From Subtercola endophyticus (GTDB taxonomy: Bacteria > Actinomycetota > Actinomycetes > Actinomycetales > Microbacteriaceae), in assembly GCF_021044565.1 (NCBI RefSeq), contig NZ_CP087997.1, positions 1,736,001 to 1,800,000 of the forward strand: DNA of 64,000 nt, read 5' to 3'. Below, one piece after another: positions 44,211 to 52,190 of the stretch. The notes under the pieces were generated by a model that was not told the DNA's origin, searched no databases, and saw nothing but the letters and a program-made list of their open reading frames with translations. The translations under genes and the position numbers were made by a program. Position 1 is the stretch's first letter. Each line of letters begins with the position of its first letter.

Positions 44211-44717
44211 TCAGCCGAGGCCGCCGGTCTTGTTGACCGAGATGACGGAGCCGGTCAGGTCGAGCTCCCAGTAGCCGGCAAACGGCTGGACCCAGCCGCT
44301 GGAGTCGAAGACGAGCTTGCGGCCGGCCGGTGCGCTTGTCTGGATGCGGCACGAGTGGCCCTCTTCGAGCGCCGAAATGGATGCCACGAGGGTGCCGCCG
44401 ACCGTTCCGTCGGCGTACTTCGTGACGGTGTCTTTGTAGACGTGCACGGGATAGGTCTTGAGGTCGTCGCAGGTCACCCAGACGCTGTAGTCGGCGAAGT
44501 TGTCGCTCGCCCTCGCGCCCTTGAACGCCCCGTAGATGTTGAGGTCGTGCGCTTTGGGGTTGCCCCACGTCGGCAACATCGTATTGATCGTTGACGTCGC
44601 CGTGGCCGGCGGGGCGCCAGTGTCGGCGAATGCCGCGCTCGGTGCGGCGACGGCGAAGACGACGGCGAGCCCAGCCACTGCGTACGCGGCCAATTGGTTT
44701 CGGGTGGATCGGTGCAT
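44211..44717 (-). CDS. Small secreted two-cysteine protein with GGL tail, copy 2
   Basis: 168 residues from the ATG at 44717 (MHRSTRNQLAAYAV), preceded by GAAGAGAG. An 18-codon upstream extension is possible but would begin before the promoter-like element ends. Signal peptide with cleavage after AFA (near residue 31). The conserved pair of cysteines is in VTCDDLKTYPV and EEGHSCRIQTSAPAGRKLVF; the protein ends VISVNKTGGLG. No membrane anchor and no LPXTG. Mature part about 137 residues, Thr/Ser/Asp-rich, likely beta. Function not known. Confidence 0.87.
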   Translation of the reverse strand: MHRSTRNQLAAYAVAGLAVVFAVAAPSAAFADTGAPPATATSTINTMLPTWGNPKAHDLNIYGAFKGARASDNFADYSVWVTCDDLKTYPVHVYKDTVTKYADGTVGGTLVASISALEEGHSCRIQTSAPAGRKLVFDSSGWVQPFAGYWELDLTGSVISVNKTGGLG

Positions 44718-44751
44718 TCTGAACTCTCTTCTGTAGGAAACCCCTACCGAA

Positions 44752-44779
44752 GAGAGCGCCGGCGCGCCCATCCATTACG
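44752..44779 (-). promoter_or_regulatory. Shared leader element of copy 2
   Basis: Minus strand CGTAAT (44779-44774), 17 bases, CTCTC (44756-44752), 56 bases from CGTAAT to the start codon. Confidence 0.65.
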
Positions 44780-44841
44780 CCGCTTCACTGAATCGGCGGC
44801 TTACGCGAAGCCCACCTATCGGCGCCGCCCGCCGCTGCACC

Positions 44842-44909
44842 CGAAAGAAGCCCGTGCGGACGAGAGAAGGCGTTGCGCCGGCTTCTTTCGTCCGCGCGAC
44901 CTTCTCTCG
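44842..44909 (-). other. Two interlocked inverted repeats after copy 3
   Basis: An 11-bp perfect pair (44842-44852 with 44880-44890) interleaves with a 10-bp perfect pair (44861-44870 with 44900-44909), plus GCGGACG/CGTCCGC (44856-44862 with 44889-44895). The order gives a pseudoknot or mutually exclusive hairpins in the transcript between copy 3 and copy 2. It may act as a terminator or attenuator. Confidence 0.6.
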
Positions 44910-44938
44910 CGGGGCAGGGCGCGCACGCTCTAGTGCTA

Positions 44939-45460
44939 TCAGCCGAGGCCGCCGGTCGAGGACTTGAGAATCACGGTGCCCGAGAAGTAGAGACGAGAGG
45001 TATCGCCCGTCTCGCCGGGCTTCGTGCTCGGAGCTGCGAACACCAGTTTGCGATTAGCTGACGAGGATGCCGCGTGGATGGTGCAAGTACTTCCTTCTTC
45101 GGATTTCGGCAACCAAGCGCTGATGCCAGCAAAAAGTATGCTGCCGTAGCGACTATCGGCCGAAATGACACTCGGCGAGGTCACGACGTTGACCGGTGCC
45201 ATGCCGGGACACGTAATGCTGATTGAGAAACCGGCGAGATTGTCGGTCAGAAACGGATCTTCGAGCTGCCCGCCAACGTCAACCCGCGCCTGCGCCGGGT
45301 CATTAGTCAGTGGAACGACAAACGACAGATCAGACGACGTGGTCACCGGCGGTGCGTACATTGAGCCGGCCGAGGCCGAAGAGGCGCTCGCCAAGCCGAG
45401 CGCACCGGTTGCCGCAATCGACAATGCAACTGCAATGGGAAGTGCAAATTTCTTTGCCAT
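44939..45460 (-). CDS. Small secreted two-cysteine protein with GGL tail, copy 3
   Basis: 173 residues, the longest copy. Signal peptide MAKKFALPIAVALSIAATGA with cleavage after ASA near residue 31. Conserved cysteines in SITCPGMAPVNV and EEGSTCTIHAASSSANRKLVF; the second block closely resembles that of copy 2 (SC, ten residues, RKLVF). It ends VILKSSTGGLG. No anchor. The start codon is preceded by AGAAAGAAG. Downstream lies a structured region (44842-44909). The 239 bases between this gene and copy 4 hold its leader element and nothing else I recognise. Confidence 0.87.
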   Translation of the reverse strand: MAKKFALPIAVALSIAATGALGLASASSASAGSMYAPPVTTSSDLSFVVPLTNDPAQARVDVGGQLEDPFLTDNLAGFSISITCPGMAPVNVVTSPSVISADSRYGSILFAGISAWLPKSEEGSTCTIHAASSSANRKLVFAAPSTKPGETGDTSRLYFSGTVILKSSTGGLG

Positions 45461-45496
45461 GTGATGCTTCTTTCTCTGAGTGGGGATTCATTAGGA

Positions 45497-45524
45497 GAGA
45501 GTCGCCGAACTAGAAATTATTACG
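45497..45524 (-). promoter_or_regulatory. Shared leader element of copy 3
   Basis: Minus strand CGTAAT (45524-45519), 17 bases, CTCTC (45501-45497), 58 bases from CGTAAT to the start codon. Confidence 0.65.
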
Positions 45525-45699
45525 TCAGTTGCGAAAAGTGGTCGAGCAAATAGTCGCTAGGCAAAAACGACTTCCTCGACGCGGCGCGGCTGGGCGCGCA
45601 TCGCGCGATTTCCGTCCGAAAAACCGTTCAGCGTGCCCTCGCGGGTGAGGCGGCCGGCCGAAGAGCCAACAGGATGCCAGCCTCGTCCCTGCGGATTGC

Positions 45700-46185
45700 T
45701 TACAAACCGCCCGTGCGGCTGTAAGTCGGCATCGAGCCGACGACGTATACGTTTCGCACTGCAGCAGGCTGAAAAACCAGCGGGGCGTGGTTCGAGAGCT
45801 GCACCGACCGGCCAGCCTGGTCGACCGTTATGGTCAGCGCGCACGTGTTACCGGTCTCTGAGTCGGGAAGCTCGCCGCTGATCTGTAGGGCGTGGTTCGC
45901 GGGGTTAATCTTCGCAGTGAGCGGATACATCCCGCCGTCGCTGCATTCCATGAGAAACGAGAAGTCGGCGGCCTGCAAGGACCCGATGTTCGATACGTCG
46001 GCGAAGAAGTTGATCGGGGCTGGCCGATGTTCGCCGGGCCCCGCGCCGGGCACCGAGAACGAGATGACGGAACCAGTGCTGCCCGTCGACGCTTGAGCCA
46101 CCGAAGCTCCACCGATTGCCGTGGTAAGTGACGTCAGCGCGATCAAGCCGACGGTGACGAGCCGAGTGCGAGTGTTGATTGACAT
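45700..46185 (-). CDS. Small secreted two-cysteine protein with GGL tail, copy 4
   Basis: 161 residues from the ATG at 46185 (MSINTRTRL), preceded by GAAAGGGG. Signal peptide with cleavage after AQA near residue 32. Conserved cysteines in LMECSDGGMYPL and SETGNTCALTITVDQAGRSVQL; the protein ends GSMPTYSRTGGL. Its first 9 residues, leader and upstream flank are almost identical in DNA to those of copy 5, but the mature part differs at most positions. It arose by a tandem duplication (see the repeat entries). Confidence 0.87.
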   Translation of the reverse strand: MSINTRTRLVTVGLIALTSLTTAIGGASVAQASTGSTGSVISFSVPGAGPGEHRPAPINFFADVSNIGSLQAADFSFLMECSDGGMYPLTAKINPANHALQISGELPDSETGNTCALTITVDQAGRSVQLSNHAPLVFQPAAVRNVYVVGSMPTYSRTGGL

Positions 46186-46215
46186 GAGAACCCCTTTCAA
46201 AAGTTTCTAATGAAA

Positions 46216-46243
46216 GAGAGTCGACAAACGCCAACCTATTACG
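46216..46243 (-). promoter_or_regulatory. Shared leader element of copy 4
   Basis: Minus strand CGTAAT (46243-46238), 17 bases, CTCTC (46220-46216), 52 bases from CGTAAT to the start codon. The DNA is nearly identical to the copy 5 leader. Confidence 0.65.
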
Positions 46244-46268
46244 CGACTTCGCAAAACCTAAAGCGAAT

Positions 46269-46416
46269 CAGGCCTCGATGACGACCGGCACGATCATGGG
46301 GCGACGACGGTACGAGGTGTTCACCCAGACGGCCCACGGTGCGACGCACGACCTGCTGCAAGGTGTCGGGGTGCCATTGCCTGCGGCCTCTGCCTAGGCG
46401 GCGGAGAGTCTTATAT
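46269..46416 (-). pseudogene. Remnant of the rnj 3' end
   Basis: About 150 bases nearly identical to the last codons of rnj (47149-47296). On the minus strand it still reads DTLQQVVRRTVGR before a frameshift relative to rnj (TLQQVVRRTVGRW in the intact gene). It is a by-product of the 880-base tandem duplication and cannot encode RNase J. Confidence 0.85.
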
Positions 46417-46455
46417 CCAGGGAACGGGCAGCCAATCATTAGCTGGGTCGCGAAT

Positions 46456-46490
46456 GAAAAATGGGTGCGGCCGCCGCAACGACCGCACCC
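46456..46490 (-). terminator. Terminator after copy 5
   Basis: GGGTGCGG, 12 bases, CCGCACCC, followed on the minus strand by ATTTTTC. A good intrinsic terminator 110 bases after the copy 5 stop and before the rnj remnant. Confidence 0.75.
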
Positions 46491-46603
46491 GCAGTGCTTC
46501 AACGCGAAGTGAAACCACCTGGCTTTCGTAAGCGTGTCGCCAGAAAGAGTACGTGACCGCACGCGACGTTGAATCTGATCCGTTCGGTGCGAAGCGGTCT
46601 GAC

Positions 46604-47065
46604 CTAGAGTCCGCCAGTGCTGCTGTAGGTCGGCATGCTTCCCCGAATATCGACCATGGTTGCAAGGGGCGGCAATCCAATCGGATCGAGCTTCACGCGG
46701 TATTGACTCGTGACACCGATTGTGAAATTGCACGTCTTGCCGGAGTCGACGGAAGGAAGCTTGAACCGGGTGAAAGCGAATGCTCGAGCTCCAGATGAGA
46801 CTGAGATCGGCACAGAATAGGAGTTGCCGTCTGCGCAAAAGATGGAGGCGTCAAACGCAGACGCAGGCAGGCCTGGCTCTGAAATCGACAGGTCAATGTC
46901 GCTGACAGTCGGATATCCATACGGCTCTGGAGCAACGAAAGTGACCTGGCTAAGAAGTCTGCTTGGAGCCGCCTGTGCCGCCGAGGCTCCGCCGACGGCG
47001 GTGGTGAGTGCGATGAGTGCGGCCGTGCAGAGCACAGCGAGCCGAGTGCGAGTGTTGATTGACAT
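46604..47065 (-). CDS. Small secreted two-cysteine protein with GGL tail, copy 5
   Basis: 153 residues from the ATG at 47065 (MSINTRTRLAVL), preceded by GAAAGGGG. Signal peptide with cleavage after AQA near residue 33. Conserved cysteines in IFCADGNSYSV and DSGKTCNFTIGVTSQYRVKL; it ends GSMPTYSSTGGL, the same 8-residue approach to the tail as copy 4 (GSMPTYS). It directly follows rnj in the same direction, with its own leader element and terminator, and so is probably transcribed alone. Confidence 0.87.
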   Translation of the reverse strand: MSINTRTRLAVLCTAALIALTTAVGGASAAQAAPSRLLSQVTFVAPEPYGYPTVSDIDLSISEPGLPASAFDASIFCADGNSYSVPISVSSGARAFAFTRFKLPSVDSGKTCNFTIGVTSQYRVKLDPIGLPPLATMVDIRGSMPTYSSTGGL

Positions 47066-47296
47066 GAGAACCCCTTTCAAAAGTTTCTAATGAAAGAGAG
47101 TCGACAAACGCCAACCTATTACGCGACTTCGCGAAACCTACAGCGGGTCAGGCCTCGATGACGACCGGCACGATCATGGGGCGACGACGGTACGAGGTGT
47201 TCACCCAGCGGCCCACGGTGCGGCGAACGACCTGCTGCAGGGCGTGGGTGTCGCGAGTGCCGTTGCCCGCGGCCTCCGCAAGAGCGGCGGCGATCT
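47041..47296. repeat. Tandem duplication flank, right (parental) copy
   Basis: Contains the start of copy 5, its leader and the true 3' end of rnj. It is the parental counterpart of 46161-46416, 880 bases away. Confidence 0.85.
47096..47123 (-). promoter_or_regulatory. Shared leader element of copy 5
   Basis: Minus strand CGTAAT (47123-47118), 17 bases, CTCTC (47100-47096), 52 bases from CGTAAT to the start codon. AA-N4 precedes CGTAAT here and in the other leaders. Confidence 0.65.
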
Positions 47297-48824
47297 TAGG
47301 CTTGACCTTGTCGAAGACCGACTCGTCTTCGGCGAAACCCTTGGCGTGGATCTCGGGGCCGACGATGATGCGACCGGTGCCGGCCTCGACGACCACGATG
47401 ATCGAGATGAAACCCTCTTCGCCGAGGATGCGGCGGTCTTTGAGGTCGTCGTCGGTGATCTCGCCGACACTGGTGCCGTCGACATAGACGAAGCCGAGGT
47501 CGTACTGACCGACGACCTTGGCGACACCGTCGCGCAGGTCGACGACGGTGCCGTCGTCGGCGAGGATCGTGTTCTCGCGCGGCACCCCCGTCTCGATGGC
47601 CAGCTGCGCGTTCGCGACGAGGTGACGGTACTCACCGTGCACGGGCATGACGTTGCGCGGCTTCAGGATGTTGTAGCAGTACAGCAACTCCCCCGCGGCC
47701 GCGTGACCCGAGACGTGCACCTTCGCGTTGCCCTTGTGAACGACCGTCGCACCGAGCTTGGTGAGGCCGTTGATGACGCGATAGACCGCGTTCTCGTTGC
47801 CCGGGATGAGCGACGAAGCCAGGATGACCGTGTCACCAGGCCCGACCTCGATCTGATGCTCGAGATTGGCCATGCGCGAAAGCACGGCCATCGGCTCGCC
47901 CTGCGAACCGGTCGACATGTAGACGATCTTGTTGTCGGGGATGTCGCCGGCCTTCTTGAAGTCCACCAGCACACCCTCGGGAACCTTGAGGTAGCCGAGT
48001 TCGGCGGCGATGGTCATGTTGCGCACCATGGAGCGGCCGAGCAGGGCGACCCTGCGCCCGTTGGCGTGTGCGGCATCCAGAACCTGCTGCACACGGTGCA
48101 CGTGCGACGAGAAGCTCGCCACGATGACCCGGCGCGGAGCATGCGCGATGACGCTGTCGAGCACGGGGCCGATGGTGCGCTCCGACGGCGTGAAGCCGGG
48201 AACATCGGCGTTGGTGGAGTCGACCAGGAAGAGATCCACACCGGCCTCACCGAGGCGCGCGAAGGCGCGCAGGTCGGTGATGCGATTGTCGAGGGGAAGC
48301 TGGTCCATCTTGAAGTCGCCGGTGTGAAGCACGACACCGGCGACGGTCTTGATGGCGACGGCCAGAGCATCCGGAATCGAGTGGTTCACCGCCACGAATT
48401 CGAGTTCGAACGGGCCCATCTGCTCGACCTGGCCCTCTTCGACCTGAAAAGTGTAGGGCTTGATGCGGTGCTCTTTGAGCTTCGCCTCGACCAGTGCGAG
48501 TGTGAGGCCCGAGCCGATGAGCGGGATGTCGTTCTTGAGGCGCAGCAGGTACGGCACGGCACCGATGTGGTCTTCGTGACCGTGGGTGAGCACGATTCCG
48601 ACGACGTCGTTCAGGCGCCCGCGCACGAGCGAGAAGTCGGGCAGAATCAGGTCGACACCGGGCTGCGTCTCTTCGGGAAAGAGCACACCGCAGTCGACGA
48701 TCAGCAGCTTGCCGTTGATCTCGAACACGGTCATGTTGCGGCCGATCTCGCCGAGACCGCCGATCGGGGTGATGCGCAGGGTGTCGCGCTGGAGTTTTTG
48801 GGGTTCGTATACGGCGTTGGGCAT
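47148..48824 (-). CDS. rnj: Ribonuclease J
   Basis: 5'-exo/endoribonuclease of the beta-CASP metallo-beta-lactamase family, used in mRNA decay and rRNA maturation. 558 residues with the metal motif LTHGHEDHIGAVP (80-92), GVVLHTGDFKMD, LLVDSTNAD-like FLVDSTNADVPGF, the beta-CASP MSTGSQGEPMAVLSR and the C-terminal MPVHGEYRHL. Full length for an actinobacterial RNase J. Its 3' end was copied in the downstream duplication. dapA lies upstream on the same strand, as in mycobacteria. Confidence 0.96.
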   Translation of the reverse strand: MPNAVYEPQKLQRDTLRITPIGGLGEIGRNMTVFEINGKLLIVDCGVLFPEETQPGVDLILPDFSLVRGRLNDVVGIVLTHGHEDHIGAVPYLLRLKNDIPLIGSGLTLALVEAKLKEHRIKPYTFQVEEGQVEQMGPFELEFVAVNHSIPDALAVAIKTVAGVVLHTGDFKMDQLPLDNRITDLRAFARLGEAGVDLFLVDSTNADVPGFTPSERTIGPVLDSVIAHAPRRVIVASFSSHVHRVQQVLDAAHANGRRVALLGRSMVRNMTIAAELGYLKVPEGVLVDFKKAGDIPDNKIVYMSTGSQGEPMAVLSRMANLEHQIEVGPGDTVILASSLIPGNENAVYRVINGLTKLGATVVHKGNAKVHVSGHAAAGELLYCYNILKPRNVMPVHGEYRHLVANAQLAIETGVPRENTILADDGTVVDLRDGVAKVVGQYDLGFVYVDGTSVGEITDDDLKDRRILGEEGFISIIVVVEAGTGRIIVGPEIHAKGFAEDESVFDKVKPKIAAALAEAAGNGTRDTHALQQVVRRTVGRWVNTSYRRRPMIVPVVIEA

Positions 48825-48868
48825 ATGCCCTCCTAGAGCTGTGTGTTCGGTGTTTCAGCCACAGCGCG

Positions 48869-49873
48869 TTATTCGCGCGTGGTGCCCGGAATTTTCGGCA
48901 ACGCGCCACCGGCAGCGGCGTTGCGATCAGGGCGGAAGTTCGTGAAGGAGACCCCGGGAATGCTGCGCACGAGATCGATTTCGTCTTCGATCTTCGCCGC
49001 CTCCCATTCTTCGGGGCCGACGAGCGGGAGACGCACACGCGGGCTCGAAATGCGCCCGAGACCGTGCAAGATGTATTTGGCCGCGACCGTGCCCGGAACA
49101 TGGGTCATGGTGGCCCGCACCAGCGGCTCGAGAGCCTGGTGCATCGAGGTGGCCGTTGCGAGGTCGCCCGCGTTGACCGCGTCGATCATGATGCGGTACG
49201 GCCGTGCGGCGATGTTGTTGGTGACACCGATGAGCCCGGTCGCGCCGACGGCGAGGTGCGGCAGCACGTTCGAGTCGTCACCCGAGAAGTACATCAGGTC
49301 GGTCTGGTTGAGCACCCGGCTGACCTCGCTGAAGTCGCCCTTGGCGTCTTTGATGGCGAGGATGTTCGGATGCTTGGCCGCACGCAGAATGGTGTCGTAG
49401 CTGATCGGAATGCCCGTGCGACCGGGAATGTCGTACAGGATGACCGGCAGATCGGTCGCGTCGGCGATCATGCGAAAGTGCGTCAGCACACCCGCCTGAG
49501 TCGGCTTGTTGTAGTACGGCGTGACGACGAGATTGCCGTCGGCGCCGGCCTTCGCGCTCTTCTTGGCCAGCTGCATCGCGTGGGCGGTCTCGTTCGAGCC
49601 GCCACCCGTGATGATCTTGGCGCGCCCGTCGGCAACCGACTTGCCCACCTCGACCAGCCGGATCTTCTCGGCGTCGGTCAGGGTGGAGGTCTCACCGGTG
49701 GTGCCGGAGACGACGATGCCGTCGGCACCGTCGGAGATGACCGTGTCGATGTGCTTCTCGACGCTCGCCCAGTCGACTTCACCGTCGGCGGTGAAGGGCG
49801 TCACGAGAGCGACGAGCACCTGCCCGAACGGGTTGGTTGATGAGTTGCGCAGAGAATCGGTCGATGAAGCCAC
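48869..49873 (-). CDS. dapA: 4-hydroxy-tetrahydrodipicolinate synthase
   Basis: First committed step of the diaminopimelate/lysine pathway. 334 residues, a (beta-alpha)8 barrel with GTTGETSTL (57-65), the Tyr of TPYYNKP (118-124), ILYDIPGRTG, and the Schiff-base Lys175 in LAIKDAKGD. About 12 extra N-terminal residues precede the usual start; the downstream alternative lacks a clear ribosome site. rnj follows by 44 bases. Confidence 0.95.
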   Translation of the reverse strand: MASSTDSLRNSSTNPFGQVLVALVTPFTADGEVDWASVEKHIDTVISDGADGIVVSGTTGETSTLTDAEKIRLVEVGKSVADGRAKIITGGGSNETAHAMQLAKKSAKAGADGNLVVTPYYNKPTQAGVLTHFRMIADATDLPVILYDIPGRTGIPISYDTILRAAKHPNILAIKDAKGDFSEVSRVLNQTDLMYFSGDDSNVLPHLAVGATGLIGVTNNIAARPYRIMIDAVNAGDLATATSMHQALEPLVRATMTHVPGTVAAKYILHGLGRISSPRVRLPLVGPEEWEAAKIEDEIDLVRSIPGVSFTNFRPDRNAAAGGALPKIPGTTRE

Positions 49874-49944
49874 GTCTACAGGGTAGCGGTCAAAGCCGGG
49901 CGGTGCGGATGCCCGGCTCGCCTCGCGACGCGAACACTCATGCT

Positions 49945-50895
49945 CTAGAACCCGAGCCGCCCCAGCTGCTTTGCGTCGCGCTGCCAGTCTTTGGCCACCT
50001 TGACCCGAATGCTGAGGAAAACCTGCTTGCCGAGCAACGGCTCGATCGACGCCCTCGCGCGGGCCCCGACCTCGCCCAGACGGGCGCCGGACTTGCCGAT
50101 GATGATGCCCTTCTGGCTGTCGCGTTCGACGAACAGGTTCGCGTAGATCTCGATGAGATCGCGGTCGTCGCGCTCGATCATGTCGTCGATGGTCACGGCG
50201 ATGGAGTGCGGCAATTCGTCTTGCACACCCTCGAGAGCGGCCTCGCGGATGAGTTCGGAGACGCGGGTTTCAAGCCCCTCGTCGGTGACCTGATCGTCGG
50301 GGTAGAGCTTGGGCGACACCGGCAGCAGCTTGATGAGCTCGGAGGTGAGCACGTCGAGCTGCAGGTTGCTGGTCGAGGAGATGGGGATGATCGTCTCCCA
50401 GTCGCGCAACTGCGACACCGCGAGCAGTGCCTCCGCCACGGCGGGCCTCGAGGCGGCATCGATCTTCGTGACGATGGCGACCTTCTTGGCGCGCGGAAAC
50501 GAGTCGAGCTGCTCGTTGATGAACTTGTCGCCCGGTCCGAGCTTCTCGTCGGCGGGGATGCAGAATCCGATCACGTCGACGTCGCCGAGGGTGTCTTGCA
50601 CCACGGCGTTGAGCCGCTCGCCGAGGAGGGTACGCGGACGATGCATGCCGGGGGTGTCGACCAAGATGAGCTGACCTTGCGGCCGATGCACGATTCCGCG
50701 GATGGCCCGGCGCGTCGTCTGCGGCTTCGAGCTGGTGATGGCGACCTTCTCGCCGACGAGCGCGTTGGTGAGCGTGGACTTGCCGACGTTGGGGCGGCCG
50801 ACGAAGGAGACGAACCCCGCGCGGAATCCGGAACCGTCGATGAGCTCGGGTCCGTCGGTGCGCTCGGGGCCGTCGTGAAGATCTGAGCCGGTCAT
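49945..50895 (-). CDS. era: GTPase Era
   Basis: Assists 16S rRNA 3' end maturation and 30S assembly. 316 residues: G1 GRPNVGKST (33-41), effector loop SSKPQTTRRAIRG, G3 VDTPGM, G4 VTKID, and a C-terminal KH domain (about 240-300, GIIIGKSGARLGEVGARAR). The start overlaps the upstream CBS-domain gene's stop by 4 bases; it belongs to a phoH-ybeY-CBS-era transcript. Confidence 0.95.
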   Translation of the reverse strand: MTGSDLHDGPERTDGPELIDGSGFRAGFVSFVGRPNVGKSTLTNALVGEKVAITSSKPQTTRRAIRGIVHRPQGQLILVDTPGMHRPRTLLGERLNAVVQDTLGDVDVIGFCIPADEKLGPGDKFINEQLDSFPRAKKVAIVTKIDAASRPAVAEALLAVSQLRDWETIIPISSTSNLQLDVLTSELIKLLPVSPKLYPDDQVTDEGLETRVSELIREAALEGVQDELPHSIAVTIDDMIERDDRDLIEIYANLFVERDSQKGIIIGKSGARLGEVGARARASIEPLLGKQVFLSIRVKVAKDWQRDAKQLGRLGF

Positions 50896-52190
50896 ACTGA
50901 CCCCTTTTCGGGTATTTTTTCGGAGGAGTGAACAAGCTCGACGATGACCGTGCTGATGCGTTTGCGTCGCCCATCGGTGCGTTCTGCGGTGAGTTTGACC
51001 CCGGCGACCTCGGCGGTCGAGCCTTGCACGGGCAAGCGACCGAGTGCCTTGCCCAGCAGACCGCCGACCGAGTCGACATCGTCGTCGTCGAGCTCGAGGC
51101 CGAACAACTCGCCGAGTTCGTCGACCGGCAGCCGAGCGCTCACGCGATACACACCGAATGACAGCTCTTCGACCTCGACGACCTCGTGGTCGTACTCGTC
51201 GGAGATGTCGCCCACGAGTTCTTCGATGAGGTCTTCGAGCGTCACGAGCCCGGCGATTCCGCCGTATTCGTCGACCACCATGGCCAGATGATTCGACTCG
51301 AGCTGCATCTGCCGCAACGTGTCGTCGACCTTCTTCGACTCCGGGATGAACAGAGCAGGTTTCGCCAGCTCCGAGACCTTCACGACGTCGACCTTCTTGG
51401 GCTTCTCGTGGCTGAGCCGCGCTGCGTCGCGCAGGTACAGGATGCCTGTCACGTCGTCAACGTCATCGGCCACCACCGGCATGCGGCTGACCCCTCGACT
51501 CAAGAAGAGCCCCATGCTCTGACCGACCGTGGCGTCGTGCTCGACGGTGACCATGTCGGTGCGCGGAATCATCACTTCGCGCACCACCGTGTCGTTGAAT
51601 TCGATGATGGAGTGGATGAGTTCTCGATCGTCTTCTTCGAGCACGTCGAGCTCGGTGGCTTCGTCGACCATGCTGAGCAGCTGCTCTTCAGACGAGAAGG
51701 TGGCCGAGCGCGGCCGGCCCGGCGTCACGCGATTGCCGAGCGCGACGAGCGCATTGGCGATGGGCCCGAGCAGCACCCGCAAGAGGTGGATCAGCACCGC
51801 GGTCAACCGCAGCACCGCCCGGGAATGCACACGCCCGACGCTGCGCGGGCTCGACCCGACGAGAACGAACGAAACACCGGTCATGATGAGAATCGAGAGC
51901 ACCAGCGCGAGCCAGATCTCGTCGAGGCTGAATGCCAGCGCAATGGTCACCAGCACCGCCGCCGAGGTCTCGACGACGACGCGCACGAAGCTGACCACGT
52001 TGATGTGGGCGCCCGTGTCTTCGGCGATGGCGGTCAGCGATCGCTTCGCTCGAGACGTCGCGACGAGCTCGAGCATGTCCGCCCGCGACAGCGACGCCAT
52101 CGCTGCATCGGCGGCCGCGAAAAGCCCTCCGAAGGCGACGAGAACGAACGCGATCGCGATGAAGGGGCCGACGAGCGGAAGGGAGTTCAT
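50892..52190 (-). CDS. CNNM-type membrane protein with CBS pair and CorC/HlyC domain
   Basis: 432 residues: an N-terminal DUF21/CNNM region with 3-4 membrane helices (about 5-165), a CBS pair (about 200-330, [67 protein letters not shown]) and a C-terminal transporter-associated CorC domain. Members are linked to magnesium or cobalt efflux; the old hemolysin C label is historical. Here it lies between ybeY and era, a conserved actinobacterial order, with 4-base overlaps on both sides. Confidence 0.93.
   Translation of the reverse strand: MNSLPLVGPFIAIAFVLVAFGGLFAAADAAMASLSRADMLELVATSRAKRSLTAIAEDTGAHINVVSFVRVVVETSAAVLVTIALAFSLDEIWLALVLSILIMTGVSFVLVGSSPRSVGRVHSRAVLRLTAVLIHLLRVLLGPIANALVALGNRVTPGRPRSATFSSEEQLLSMVDEATELDVLEEDDRELIHSIIEFNDTVVREVMIPRTDMVTVEHDATVGQSMGLFLSRGVSRMPVVADDVDDVTGILYLRDAARLSHEKPKKVDVVKVSELAKPALFIPESKKVDDTLRQMQLESNHLAMVVDEYGGIAGLVTLEDLIEELVGDISDEYDHEVVEVEELSFGVYRVSARLPVDELGELFGLELDDDDVDSVGGLLGKALGRLPVQGSTAEVAGVKLTAERTDGRRKRISTVIVELVHSSEKIPEKGSV

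Larger units (their letters stand above)
46161..46416. repeat. Tandem duplication flank, left copy
   Basis: This segment matches 47041-47296 at a constant offset of 880 bases with few changes over most of its length. It spans the start of copy 4, its leader, and a remnant of the rnj 3' end. Similarity fades toward 46416. Confidence 0.85.

Noticed and set aside
46239..46838. 199-codon minus-strand frame over the rnj remnant
   Set aside because: It joins a frameshifted rnj end to antiparallel-frame reading of copy 5; no start signal and no whole domain.
43141..47065. Sortase or other known sorting signal in the GGL-tail proteins
   Set aside because: No LPXTG-type motif, hydrophobic segment or basic tail after the GGL end.
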